Source: an uncultured Christensenella sp. (lineage in GTDB: Bacteria; Bacillota; Clostridia; Christensenellales; Borkfalkiaceae). From it: a DNA stretch of 10,795 nt. Below are positions 1 to 7,213 of this stretch, piece after piece; position 1 is the first letter of the stretch; each line of letters begins with the position of its first letter. The notes beneath the pieces are model-generated. The model saw only the letters and a program-made list of their open reading frames with translations. It had not been told where the DNA came from and did no database searches. The stretch covers positions 9,360 through 20,154 of the forward strand of contig CAJUCM010000007.1 in NCBI GenBank assembly GCA_910585235.1, given 5' to 3'. A program made the position numbers and the translations under genes.

Positions 1-453
1 GTCGTCATAGGGAAAGAGCTCGTTATCGATCTGCCAACCGATAATCCCCTTGTTTCCCGCAAATGCCTTTGCCATTTCGGTTACGATTCGGACGTTCTTT
101 TCCCGCGCAACGGGCGACGACTTACAGACATGGCACCGCGACGAAACGTCCGACCTGATTAAATCGTGCATCACTCTGCGCATTTCGGGGTATTTGTTCA
201 GCATCCATCTGGGCGGAGTACAGGTGGGCGTACACATCACGGTTGCTATGCCGTTTTTGTGCAATTTATCTACAACGCGTTTGAGCCAATCAAAATCGAA
301 CACGCCCTCTTTCGGCTCCATTCTGCCCCAGGCGAATTCGCCTACACGCAGACAGTTTACGCCGAGTTCCTTACAACGCGCAATATCCTTTTCCACCTCG
401 CTTTCATCCCACAGTTCGGGATAGTACGCCGCGCCGACATATATTTTATCCAT
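1..453 (-). CDS. GH42 beta-galactosidase, N-terminal part (cut by window edge)
   Basis: The 151 visible residues read as the start of a glycoside hydrolase family 42 TIM barrel. Seen: an AAYYPELWDE opening (residues 8-17), VGEFAWGRMEPKEGVFDF (37-54), a TPT..TPP.WML segment (75-85), RCHVCKSSP (106-114) in the region where several GH42 enzymes carry zinc-ligand cysteines, and WQIDNE (140-145), whose Glu145 corresponds to the family acid/base. The nucleophile lies beyond the window. There is no signal peptide, so the enzyme should be cytoplasmic and act on imported oligosaccharides; GH42 members release terminal beta-galactose, and some release alpha-L-arabinopyranose. The ATG at 453 is chosen because the family N-terminus begins there; upstream is only a weak purine-rich site (AAAGGG, 5 bases away). 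It is the last visible gene of the run, 89 bp after the GH-A lipoprotein, behind a hairpin. Family assignment is firm; exact substrate is open. Confidence 0.92.
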   Translation of the reverse strand, partial: MDKIYVGAAYYPELWDESEVEKDIARCKELGVNCLRVGEFAWGRMEPKEGVFDFDWLKRVVDKLHKNGIATVMCTPTCTPPRWMLNKYPEMRRVMHDLIRSDVSSRCHVCKSSPVAREKNVRIVTEMAKAFAGNKGIIGWQIDNELFPYDD

Positions 454-484
454 ATTTTCCCTTTTTACTTTCTTCTCTTTCAAA

Positions 485-510
485 CGGGACTGCCGAGATC
501 GGCAGTCCCG
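485..510 (-). terminator. Strong intercistronic hairpin (possible weak or partial terminator)
   Basis: Perfect 12-bp arms (485-496 and 499-510, CGGGACTGCCGA and its complement) around a 2-base centre give about 10-11 usable pairs with a 4-6 base loop. It sits in the 89-bp gap between the GH-A lipoprotein and the GH42 gene. On the minus strand it is followed by TTTGAAAGAG, not a real U tract, so efficient intrinsic termination is doubtful. Partial termination, 3' end protection after RNA processing, or a 5' leader hairpin for the GH42 message all fit. Confidence 0.45.
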
Positions 511-518
511 AACCAAAA

Positions 519-546
519 GTTATAATTGCAAATGTTTCGGCTTCAA
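519..546 (-). promoter_or_regulatory. Possible sigma-70/A-type promoter for GH42
   Basis: Read on the minus strand, TTGAAG (541-546) and TATAAC (519-524) are separated by 16 bases, a fair match to the housekeeping consensus. The -35 box overlaps the last codons of the GH-A gene. A start site about 7 bases downstream of the -10 box would fall at the base of the 485-510 hairpin. The match is imperfect and could be chance in an A/T-rich gap. Confidence 0.25.
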
Positions 547-1832
547 TTCCCCGACTGCTCGTTATAATACCAATAGAGCGGGGAAAGATCGGCATCTTTG
601 CCGTTAATGAACTTGAAAAACTCGATCGCCAGGGGCTTGGGTTTGCCGAGGTTAATAGGATCGTTGGGCGAGTAGAAACAGCCGAAATAGTTTTCTTTCA
701 AATTTTCGGACGCAAATTTTTCGTAACGGTCGGACATACGGAAGTAATACACCGTCTCCACATAGGGCATATCCCGTTTGATCCGGGTAAGACAATCCAT
801 CAGCATATCCGCAACGCTTTGGAACTGCGCCGGATCGGACGTGCTCTGCCCGTACTCCGTGAGAAACATACGCTTTTCGCCGTCGCCGTGTCTGATCATG
901 ATGTCGCGGAAATTATCGCATTTTTTCTTGGTTACGGCATACCCGCCTCCGTCCGGATAGGGATGCAAGCCGAGAATATCGAAATAATCGTCGGGATCGT
1001 TTACATAATAATCTTCGAGCGTGGGAACGCGTTTTTCTTCGATATGGGTATAGAAGGCTTCGAGCACAAGCTCCGCTCTCCCGTTGCCCGTAAGTCCGGG
1101 GAAGATACAGGCGTTGTTGGGGTTCACCTCTTTGATCGCCTTATTCGCCGCATAAACAAGATCGGCGTCGATAAAGCCCATATCCGATTCCGTCAACGGA
1201 GATTTATCGTTTCTGCGCATGAAAGGACTGCTGTCGAACTCGTTGCCGACCTCCCAAAAGTTGATTTCGGGAAATTCGGTTGCAAGCATCTTATATGCTT
1301 CGTAATACATCCTGATCCAGTCTTTGTAGAACTCCGCTTCCTCGATGGGATGAATGACGACCTGTCTGTCGCTTTCGTCCATCTTTACATAATCGTAGGG
1401 ATAAAGAAAGCGGTGATTCATAGCAACAATGCGTTCTACGCCGTTCTTTTTCAACTCATCCACGAAATTATGATATTTTTCCACCTGATCTTTTTTGAAA
1501 GACAGTTTGTTGGAATCGGGCGCGCGTTCGATCACGTCGGAGATGTGCATCCAAACGCGCTGGCACTTCACGCCGAGCGCATTGTTGTTTTTTGCGATCC
1601 ACTCGGCATTTGAACCGGTCTCCGCTTCGCCCATTGTCTCGCTCGTCAAAGCGCACATACCGATAAAATATTTTTCCTGATCGACGGGATCGAGAAACGA
1701 TTGCTGAAAGTTTGTGCCGTCGCCGTCCTTTTTGACGGAACCGTTACCTTTTTCGCCGCAACCTGCGAAACAGGCAGTCAGACAGACCGCAGAAAGCGCA
1801 ATCGCGGCAAATTTTAACGCTTTATTTTTCAT
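543..1832 (-). CDS. Secreted clan GH-A glycoside hydrolase lipoprotein
   Basis: This 429-residue protein starts with a lipoprotein signal; LTAC (18-21) and FAGC (22-25) are both acceptable lipoboxes, so the lipidated Cys is 21 or 25. The rest looks like one TIM-barrel hydrolase of clan GH-A: FWEVGNE (192-198) carries the Asn-Glu acid/base pair (Glu198), LGLHPYP (287-293) is the usual post-strand motif, and FLTEYG (323-328) supplies the probable nucleophile Glu326. The retaining layout resembles GH39, GH5 or GH79-type enzymes, but I cannot assign a family. It should act at the outer face of the membrane on a glycan whose products the neighbouring importer takes up. A GGGAGG site 10 bases upstream of the ATG supports the start, which overlaps the previous gene by 11 bp, suggesting translational coupling. 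No carbohydrate-binding module is attached; the neighbouring ConA-like proteins may serve instead (inference). Confidence 0.82.
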   Translation of the reverse strand: MKNKALKFAAIALSAVCLTACFAGCGEKGNGSVKKDGDGTNFQQSFLDPVDQEKYFIGMCALTSETMGEAETGSNAEWIAKNNNALGVKCQRVWMHISDVIERAPDSNKLSFKKDQVEKYHNFVDELKKNGVERIVAMNHRFLYPYDYVKMDESDRQVVIHPIEEAEFYKDWIRMYYEAYKMLATEFPEINFWEVGNEFDSSPFMRRNDKSPLTESDMGFIDADLVYAANKAIKEVNPNNACIFPGLTGNGRAELVLEAFYTHIEEKRVPTLEDYYVNDPDDYFDILGLHPYPDGGGYAVTKKKCDNFRDIMIRHGDGEKRMFLTEYGQSTSDPAQFQSVADMLMDCLTRIKRDMPYVETVYYFRMSDRYEKFASENLKENYFGCFYSPNDPINLGKPKPLAIEFFKFINGKDADLSPLYWYYNEQSGN

Positions 1833-2604
1833 TGTGTTTTTTCCTCCCGATCAAGATTACCGCAACCAAGACGGCGCAACCTGCAAGACAGGTGCTGATG
1901 ACCGTTGTGCCGACGGTGCCCGCACAACCCTTTTCCTCATTTTCTTCTTTCCCCTCAGGAGCGGGTTTGACGGGATATTCCCCGTCCCCCTCTTCCCAAT
2001 CGTCGGGGTCGATTTCGATCGTACCCGCAAGCGAAAATACGTTGAGGTATTGCACCGTCGCATCGCTTCCCTCGGCTGTAATCTTAATTTCTCCGAGCGC
2101 GTTTTCCGCCGAATAGACGGCAACGGGCTGATACAAAAATTCTTCGGGCGCGACGCGCGCGGATACTCCGACCGTTACGCTACTGCCCAATACTTCGAGC
2201 GAAACGATCCCGCCCTCTTTGAAATCCGCAAAGCTAAATTCGCGTTCGCCGCCGATTTTTATAAGCGAAGTTTGTATTTCGTTTTCAGCAGTGAATTTTA
2301 ATGTTTTGTTTCCGCCAAAGTTTATTGCGATCGCGCCGCCCTCCGCCGTTACGTCGGCATAGAGTAAAAAGCTCGTAAATTTTTCTTTGGTGGAAACGGA
2401 TGAGGACGCGGCGAGGTGCGCGCCGTTCTTTTCAATGCCCACCGTGCCGCTCGTCGTATAGAGCGTATCGTCGGAAAAATCAATGCGAACCGCCGCCGCA
2501 TCGTCCGCGTGCGCAGATAAAGGCTGTGTAAATCCGAGCGAAAAACCGCAAGCCGCGATTGCGCACGCGGCACAAACGGACATCAATAACTTAAAATGTT
2601 TCAT
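1822..2604 (-). CDS. Small surface protein: one ConA-like module plus C-terminal membrane anchor
   Basis: I do not recognise a named family. The 260 residues contain an N-terminal export signal ending near AHA|DD (30-35); an IAAC at 16-19 would also pass as a lipobox, so N-terminal processing is ambiguous. Residues 38-193 form an all-beta module opening with RIDFSDD and closing with YLNVFSLAG, the same edge pattern as the modules in the preceding gene. An acidic, Pro/Glu-rich linker (194-226) leads to a hydrophobic helix (about 228-252) and a GRKKHNEK tail, a stop-transfer anchor with three cysteines (227, 239, 243) in or beside the helix. The protein is probably displayed on the outer membrane face. 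AAGGAG 8 bases before the ATG lies inside the end of the previous gene (gap 4 bp). It may hold or present the larger secreted proteins, or bind glycan itself; both are inference. Confidence 0.75.
   Translation of the reverse strand: MKHFKLLMSVCAACAIAACGFSLGFTQPLSAHADDAAAVRIDFSDDTLYTTSGTVGIEKNGAHLAASSSVSTKEKFTSFLLYADVTAEGGAIAINFGGNKTLKFTAENEIQTSLIKIGGEREFSFADFKEGGIVSLEVLGSSVTVGVSARVAPEEFLYQPVAVYSAENALGEIKITAEGSDATVQYLNVFSLAGTIEIDPDDWEEGDGEYPVKPAPEGKEENEEKGCAGTVGTTVISTCLAGCAVLVAVILIGRKKHNEK
1837..1926 (-). other. Cys-flanked C-terminal anchor segment (protein region)
   Basis: Residues 227-256 of the small surface protein form a three-part tail: a Cys-Ala-Gly turn after the acidic linker, about 24 hydrophobic residues, and an Arg-Lys-Lys cluster. 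This is the layout of CTERM-type sorting tails, but it lacks LPXTG and a Gly-Gly motif. Plain membrane anchoring is the simplest reading. Confidence 0.5.
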
Positions 2605-2608
2605 CTAA

Positions 2609-4615
2609 TCATCTCCTTACCGCCGTATTGACGACGGAGAAATCGTTCAGGCGGAAGGTTGCGCCGTTACGCCCCGCCGCCGCTACAAAGCCGTAGCTGT
2701 CAAAACCGGTTAGCCTTGCGCGCAGAATCGCCATCTCCGATGCGGGTGCCGTTGCCTCCGCGCAGTAGACGTTTGCCGCACCGCCACGCACGACGACCAT
2801 GATATTGTAGGTAACCATTTCCTTTGAAACGTCCTCGCTCGACCAGAAATCCATGCCGTTCAAAGGAACGATTCCGCCGTTTGCCTGTTCGCACGAAGCG
2901 TTGTAAATACGCATCTGCATTCCGTTTGCCGTCTTTTCAAAAAAGATCGCGGGATTAGAAGCGCTATCGGTATGGAACGCCTTGCGGGCAAACGAAAGCC
3001 CGATCGCCGTGCCGTTTTGCGCGTCCGCGCGGTCCTGTGAAACGGTAACGGAGAAACGGCAGACAAACTCTTCAAATCTTGTTCTCGGTCCGAATACGCT
3101 TGCGCCGCCCGCGTTGGCAAACTGAATATAATCGCCCATGTCGCGGGGCGGGCGCACGCCCACGCCCTGATACCATTTTGAATTGTCGATATATTTTGAA
3201 TAATAGGTTTCGCCCGCCTCCTCAAAGGCTTTGGTTCCCGTAAAGTCGATAAGTCTGTCTTCGGCTTGCGCTTTGGGCTCGACGCGCTTGGTAACGTTCA
3301 TAAAAACGTTATCGAATTTAGCGCCGCTTGCAACAGAACCGATCGTGCCGAGCGCAAAATTTCCTTCGAGATCGAGATCCTTAAACGTTTCGCTCTTGCC
3401 CGCAAAAGTCAATTTCACACTGCCGTCAAAGAACCCTTCGACCTTAAAACGCGTAGCGCCCACAGGAAAATTATCATAAACGGACGAAGATTTCCGCACC
3501 TTGCCGCCGTATGCCATCACAAACTTCCACTTACCGCCCGCTTCGCCTTGCACGCCCACAAAATTGCGCTCGTCCGCCCTCATGGAAGAGGCGGAAAGTC
3601 CGAATCCGACGCCGAAAGCAGCGTTTTGTTCGAGCACGTTTTTGCAATCGACGTCGAAGCTCAAATCAAACTGCTTGTTGCAGAATTTATCGACGGCGAT
3701 CGTCGAACTGCTTAAAAGCAAGCCCGATTTTACTTCTTCGGTATCGACATACGAATCCGCCGCGATATATACATGGCTCTTATCGTTTTCGAAGAACTGC
3801 CAATTGCAGGACGCGTCCCCCACTTCGTAATTTTTATCGAACTGCGCGTCGAACACAACTGTGTTGTTCTCTGAAATCTTAAAATCGTAAATGCGCGCAT
3901 AGACGGAATTCAATATTCCGCCGAAGCCGATATACCCGTCCGCGCCGACGCCCTTTTCCCAAGAAATACTCGGTACGCTGGGTTTTGCTTCGCCATCCTT
4001 CCAGAGATAATAGTCGATGTCGTAAAGAACTCTGCCTCCGGCGTCTGTGCCGTTTGTAGCGGAAGGATCTCTCCTTGTCAGATCGATCTGTACGCAGGCA
4101 AAACCGTCCTTTCCCATCGACAAAACATTTTTGTTTTCCAAACAGGGATTGATATCTAAGGATTCATTGGTGAGCACCGATCTGTCTCCGTCCTCATGAT
4201 CCATTAAACGCGTATGTCCGCCTGCAAAAGAGACGATCATTGCACCCGCCAAGCCCGTCTCTTCGTTAAAGGACTGATGCCCCAGCTGAAAGCCGAACCA
4301 GCCGTCGCCCGCGCCGTGCGAGGATACCTTGTAGCTGATCGAGCAATCTCCTTCGACCTTGTACTTGTTGAGCCCCACCCAAGAGCGATAGGCGTTGTTG
4401 TCGTACACCATGGAATAATTTTCCCGCACTACCTTATAGGAATTGGTACTCCAATTGGTATTTTCGCCCAGCGCATTAAAATCGTCGTCAAGCGCGGTAA
4501 GCGTCTGCGAAGCCGCATCGGCGGTTTGTATCTGCGGAATCGCCACCGCCCCGCCTGCTAAAAGCGCGAACGCGAGCAGGGCGACCGCACCCTGTTTTAT
4601 ATTTGTTTTTTTCAT
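2609..4615 (-). CDS. Secreted protein with three ConA-like beta-sandwich modules
   Basis: The function is unknown. The 668 residues start with a Sec signal (Lys-rich head, hydrophobic core 9-26, likely cleavage after ADA at 34). Three modules follow, each opening with a short Asp/Phe motif and closing with a related edge strand: 39-249 (DDDFN to IYDFKISEN), 251-442 (VFDAQFD to FDNVFMNVT) and 454-663 (LIDFTG to LNDFSVVN). This LamG/DUF1080-like sandwich pattern is common in carbohydrate-binding or sugar-processing extracellular proteins. I see no conserved catalytic acid set, so binding is likelier than catalysis. There is no C-terminal anchor, so it is released or held by partners. AAGGAG 5 bases before the ATG fixes the start, 12 bp after the permease stop. 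Being co-transcribed with an importer and hydrolases suggests a role in glycan capture. The structural call is by eye and needs a profile search. Confidence 0.72.
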   Translation of the reverse strand: MKKTNIKQGAVALLAFALLAGGAVAIPQIQTADAASQTLTALDDDFNALGENTNWSTNSYKVVRENYSMVYDNNAYRSWVGLNKYKVEGDCSISYKVSSHGAGDGWFGFQLGHQSFNEETGLAGAMIVSFAGGHTRLMDHEDGDRSVLTNESLDINPCLENKNVLSMGKDGFACVQIDLTRRDPSATNGTDAGGRVLYDIDYYLWKDGEAKPSVPSISWEKGVGADGYIGFGGILNSVYARIYDFKISENNTVVFDAQFDKNYEVGDASCNWQFFENDKSHVYIAADSYVDTEEVKSGLLLSSSTIAVDKFCNKQFDLSFDVDCKNVLEQNAAFGVGFGLSASSMRADERNFVGVQGEAGGKWKFVMAYGGKVRKSSSVYDNFPVGATRFKVEGFFDGSVKLTFAGKSETFKDLDLEGNFALGTIGSVASGAKFDNVFMNVTKRVEPKAQAEDRLIDFTGTKAFEEAGETYYSKYIDNSKWYQGVGVRPPRDMGDYIQFANAGGASVFGPRTRFEEFVCRFSVTVSQDRADAQNGTAIGLSFARKAFHTDSASNPAIFFEKTANGMQMRIYNASCEQANGGIVPLNGMDFWSSEDVSKEMVTYNIMVVVRGGAANVYCAEATAPASEMAILRARLTGFDSYGFVAAAGRNGATFRLNDFSVVNTAVRR
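2627..4501 (-). repeat. Three tandem divergent ConA-like modules (protein repeat)
   Basis: Approximate module spans are 3869-4501, 3290-3865 and 2627-3256. They share edge motifs and length (about 190-210 residues) but little identity, so they look like old duplications; no DNA-level repeat is visible. Boundaries are estimates. Confidence 0.5.
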
Positions 4616-4627
4616 GTTTGCTCCTTC

Positions 4628-5677
4628 TTAAAAATCAACTTCGGGCGTAAACCTATTCACAAGCCAACGCACCAAAATGACGAACGGCGTTAAAAGCAAT
4701 GTCAGCGAAATACCCAGCGTGGAGGAAAGGATCATATCGTTTTGCCTTCCTCCCGCGGTATCTGCGAGGATCTTCCATGCGATCGTCAAAAATTTGTTGT
4801 TCGTTCCGTAATTATCGGCTATGAGCATCGGTTGCAATGCAAATCCGAACACCGAAGTAATGACGGAAATCATGTATATCCCGATCGTGGGCAATGTGAG
4901 CGGCAAAACGATCGTAACCGCCTCCCGCCAGAACCCCACGCCCTCCAATTTCGTATAGTCCGAAATATCCGAGGGGATCCGCATCATCGCGCTGTTCATC
5001 ATGATTACGTTCGTACTCAGCCCCGCCCAGATGCAGAAGATATAGATGAGCGTCCACATCTGTTCGGAATCCGCGCTCAGCCAAACGGGCTCGAAGCCGA
5101 GTTTGGCAAACAGCATTTTGATCGGACCGAAATCGCCGTGAAAGAGATTTCGGAAACAGATCGTGAGCACGCTGATCGAGATGATCGAGGGCAGATAAAA
5201 GCACACGCGGAAATATTTTTCCATAGGCACTTTCTTGAAAAACGCGTATGCAGCGATAAAAGAAAGCGGCAAAATGATCAGATTGATGGCGATTGCGTGC
5301 AACGAATTGAGAAATATCTGTTGCTTTTCGGGATACGCGTTTCCGATGCCGAAAATATAATCGCGGAAAACTTCACCGTAGTTGGCAAAGCCGACCCACT
5401 CGTATTCCCCCGTGCGAACGGAGAACTTCTGGAACGTAAGCAGAACCGTATCGAAACTGACGTACACCCAAAACACGAGAAAGTTCAAAAGCGGAATAAT
5501 GATCAGTGAAAAAATGAACACGTACATTTTGAACTTCGGCTTGCTATAAAACGGCCTCTTCTTCGGATCCCGCTGTTTTTTTATTTGTTGCGTATTGTTT
5601 TCGTCCGCGGGCGCAGGTACGTCGAGCAAGGTTTCCTGCTCCGTGTCGCTTATATTTAGCTTACCTGTGCTTCCCAT
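4628..5677 (-). CDS. CUT1 sugar ABC transporter permease, MalF/LplB type
   Basis: This is a membrane subunit of a carbohydrate uptake ABC importer, pairing with the MalG-type subunit at 7214-8131. The 349 residues have a hydrophilic cytoplasmic N-terminus of about 48, then roughly six membrane segments (near 49-73, 123-146, 157-178, 206-226, 258-283 and 315-337). The ATPase-contacting EAA loop is degenerate: DYTKLEG replaces the usual EAAxIDG around 240-246, with the trailing LPLTLP kept. I start at the ATG at 5677, not the in-frame GTG at 5686: AAGGAG at 5686-5691 lies 8 bases from the ATG but touches the GTG. The gene therefore overlaps the end of the binding-protein gene by 22 bp, consistent with translational coupling. 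No ATPase gene is in the window; CUT1 systems of Firmicutes often share an MsmX-type ATPase encoded elsewhere. Confidence 0.93.
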   Translation of the reverse strand: MGSTGKLNISDTEQETLLDVPAPADENNTQQIKKQRDPKKRPFYSKPKFKMYVFIFSLIIIPLLNFLVFWVYVSFDTVLLTFQKFSVRTGEYEWVGFANYGEVFRDYIFGIGNAYPEKQQIFLNSLHAIAINLIILPLSFIAAYAFFKKVPMEKYFRVCFYLPSIISISVLTICFRNLFHGDFGPIKMLFAKLGFEPVWLSADSEQMWTLIYIFCIWAGLSTNVIMMNSAMMRIPSDISDYTKLEGVGFWREAVTIVLPLTLPTIGIYMISVITSVFGFALQPMLIADNYGTNNKFLTIAWKILADTAGGRQNDMILSSTLGISLTLLLTPFVILVRWLVNRFTPEVDF

Positions 5678-7185
5678 ACCGGCCACTCCTTTTTCGCACC
5701 GTTGTAAATTTCTTGTAAAATCGACTTCGAGTCCATTTTGAAAAGCTGTGCGTTAAACGACGTATAAGCGTCTGTCCACAAAGGCTGCTTATAGGAATAC
5801 AGATAAGAAAGTTCGCTCAACGCCGTACCGGAGGGATAACGGATGAGATGCACGTCGGTATTCTGATAAATATCGATCACCGACTGAGTAAATGCGGGAT
5901 AAGTAAATCCGTCCTTCACGTTCGCCATGGGATCGTACTTAAAAGGACGCAGCTCGCCGCACTGTTTGGTAAAATCGAGCAACGATTCTTCTTCGCACAG
6001 CAAAATCAAAAACTTCTTTGCGAGATCGAGGTTTGTTGCCTGTGCGGGGACGACGATAATATCTTCGCTGTTATACATATTCATGTTCAACAGTTTGTCG
6101 TCCTGCCCTTTCTGCGCGCCCTCGATATAGGGTAAATTCATCATCTTCATGGTGAAATCCGCTTTGCCGTCGTTATTCACGTCAAGCAAGTCTTTGATCT
6201 CGTTATAGACGAACGCGCCGCAGACTACCATGGCGACATCCTGATTGACAAAATCGCGTTCCGCATCCTGCGTAGATTTTTCCGAAACTGTTTTGGGTGC
6301 ATTTTTCACTCCGCCGCTTTCGCTCTTGAAGATAGATTGGAACGCGGCGATTGCTTTGCCGATACCCGCCTGATTGAATACTTCGGGGCTCTTATAATTC
6401 CAATACTCGAAGAACGTGCCCTCGTTTGCAGTGACGTCGGCATTTGCCGTGTTGAGATCGTTGGCGCCCTGATACTGACCCCACCAGCCCCACATGAGGC
6501 GCATGAGCCAATCCGGCTCGTTGCCCGCGTAGGAGAAGGGCGTTTTGCTCACGGCGTTCAGATCGTCGCAATACGCTAAAAGATCGCTCACCGTTTCGGG
6601 CGGAGCCGTCCATTTATCGCCGATAGCCCAAGCGCCCGCTTTTGCCGTCGTGTGTACCGTCGAAAACAGAATATCCTCGTTATATACGATCCCCGCTTGC
6701 GAGAACGCCAACGACATTGTCCAGGGCGCGGGAGTCGCACCCTCCACGCGCGCAAGATAACGGCTGTCGCGCACGTCGTCCAAGAGATAATCTTTGATCT
6801 TCACTTTGCCGAGATTGCTTGTTTCCACCTCGGCTTCATACACGTCGCTTAAATTTGCGATCCGCCCCATCGCCACCTGCTCCTGCCAAGCCATTTCGGG
6901 AATCATATAAATATCGGCAAGATTTTTACCTGAGGTAAGCTGCGTGGAAAGCAGCTCCGAAGTGTCGTTTCCGCCTTCGAGTTTGACCGTAACGCCCTCG
7001 TTGCGCTCCTCGAATTTATTCGCCGCGTTTTTCAGCCATTGATCGCCCGTTCCGCCCTGAAAATAGCGAATGAGCAATTCGTTTTCTTTTGCGCCGCCAT
7101 TGCCGCCGCAGCCCGCCAAACCGAATACCGTTCCCAAGGACAGGACAAGCGCCGCGCCCAATGCCATGATTTTTTTATGTTTCAT
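5656..7185 (-). CDS. Sugar ABC transporter solute-binding lipoprotein (CUT1, SBP_bac_1 type)
   Basis: This is the extracellular substrate receptor of the importer. The 509 residues begin with a lipoprotein signal (lipobox LAGC, lipidated Cys26) and a Gly/Asn-rich tether. The two-lobed fold is supported by an early strand LLIRYFQGG (37-45), DQWLKNAANKFEERN (48-62) and the hinge-type stretch IYMIPEMAW (92-100). An aromatic cluster PDWLMRLMWGWWGQY (224-238) suits stacking on sugar rings. At 509 residues it is longer than the usual 400-450. A DVNNDGKAD loop (335-343) resembles Ca-binding DxNxDG loops and is unusual here. AAGGAGA lies 7 bases before the ATG, and the gene begins 28 bp after the MalG-type permease stop. 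Position between the two permeases is uncommon, since the binding protein usually comes first. The ligand is not predictable; the neighbouring GH42 gene suggests a galactose-containing oligosaccharide. Confidence 0.93.
   Translation of the reverse strand: MKHKKIMALGAALVLSLGTVFGLAGCGGNGGAKENELLIRYFQGGTGDQWLKNAANKFEERNEGVTVKLEGGNDTSELLSTQLTSGKNLADIYMIPEMAWQEQVAMGRIANLSDVYEAEVETSNLGKVKIKDYLLDDVRDSRYLARVEGATPAPWTMSLAFSQAGIVYNEDILFSTVHTTAKAGAWAIGDKWTAPPETVSDLLAYCDDLNAVSKTPFSYAGNEPDWLMRLMWGWWGQYQGANDLNTANADVTANEGTFFEYWNYKSPEVFNQAGIGKAIAAFQSIFKSESGGVKNAPKTVSEKSTQDAERDFVNQDVAMVVCGAFVYNEIKDLLDVNNDGKADFTMKMMNLPYIEGAQKGQDDKLLNMNMYNSEDIIVVPAQATNLDLAKKFLILLCEEESLLDFTKQCGELRPFKYDPMANVKDGFTYPAFTQSVIDIYQNTDVHLIRYPSGTALSELSYLYSYKQPLWTDAYTSFNAQLFKMDSKSILQEIYNGAKKEWPVWEAQVS
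5686..5691 (-). promoter_or_regulatory. Ribosome binding site that sets the MalF-type start
   Basis: AAGGAG on the minus strand lies inside the binding-protein reading frame. It is 8 bases from the ATG at 5677 and directly abuts the GTG at 5686, so the ATG is the start it can serve. Confidence 0.75.
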
Positions 7186-7213
7186 AATTTCGTCTCCTTA
7201 TTTTTTGTATTTT

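Noticed and set aside
819..1613. 264-codon open frame on the plus strand opposite the GH-A gene
   Set aside because: It lies wholly antisense to a gene with clear catalytic motifs, has no ribosome site, and its translation shows no domain; it is a shadow of the minus-strand coding bias.
4742..5509. 255-codon plus-strand open frame opposite the MalF-type permease
   Set aside because: Composition is charge-rich and low in order, it mirrors a convincing membrane protein, and no start signal precedes it.
5684..5686. GTG start for the MalF-type permease
   Set aside because: The only ribosome site abuts this codon with no spacing, while the ATG at 5677 has an ideal 8-base gap.
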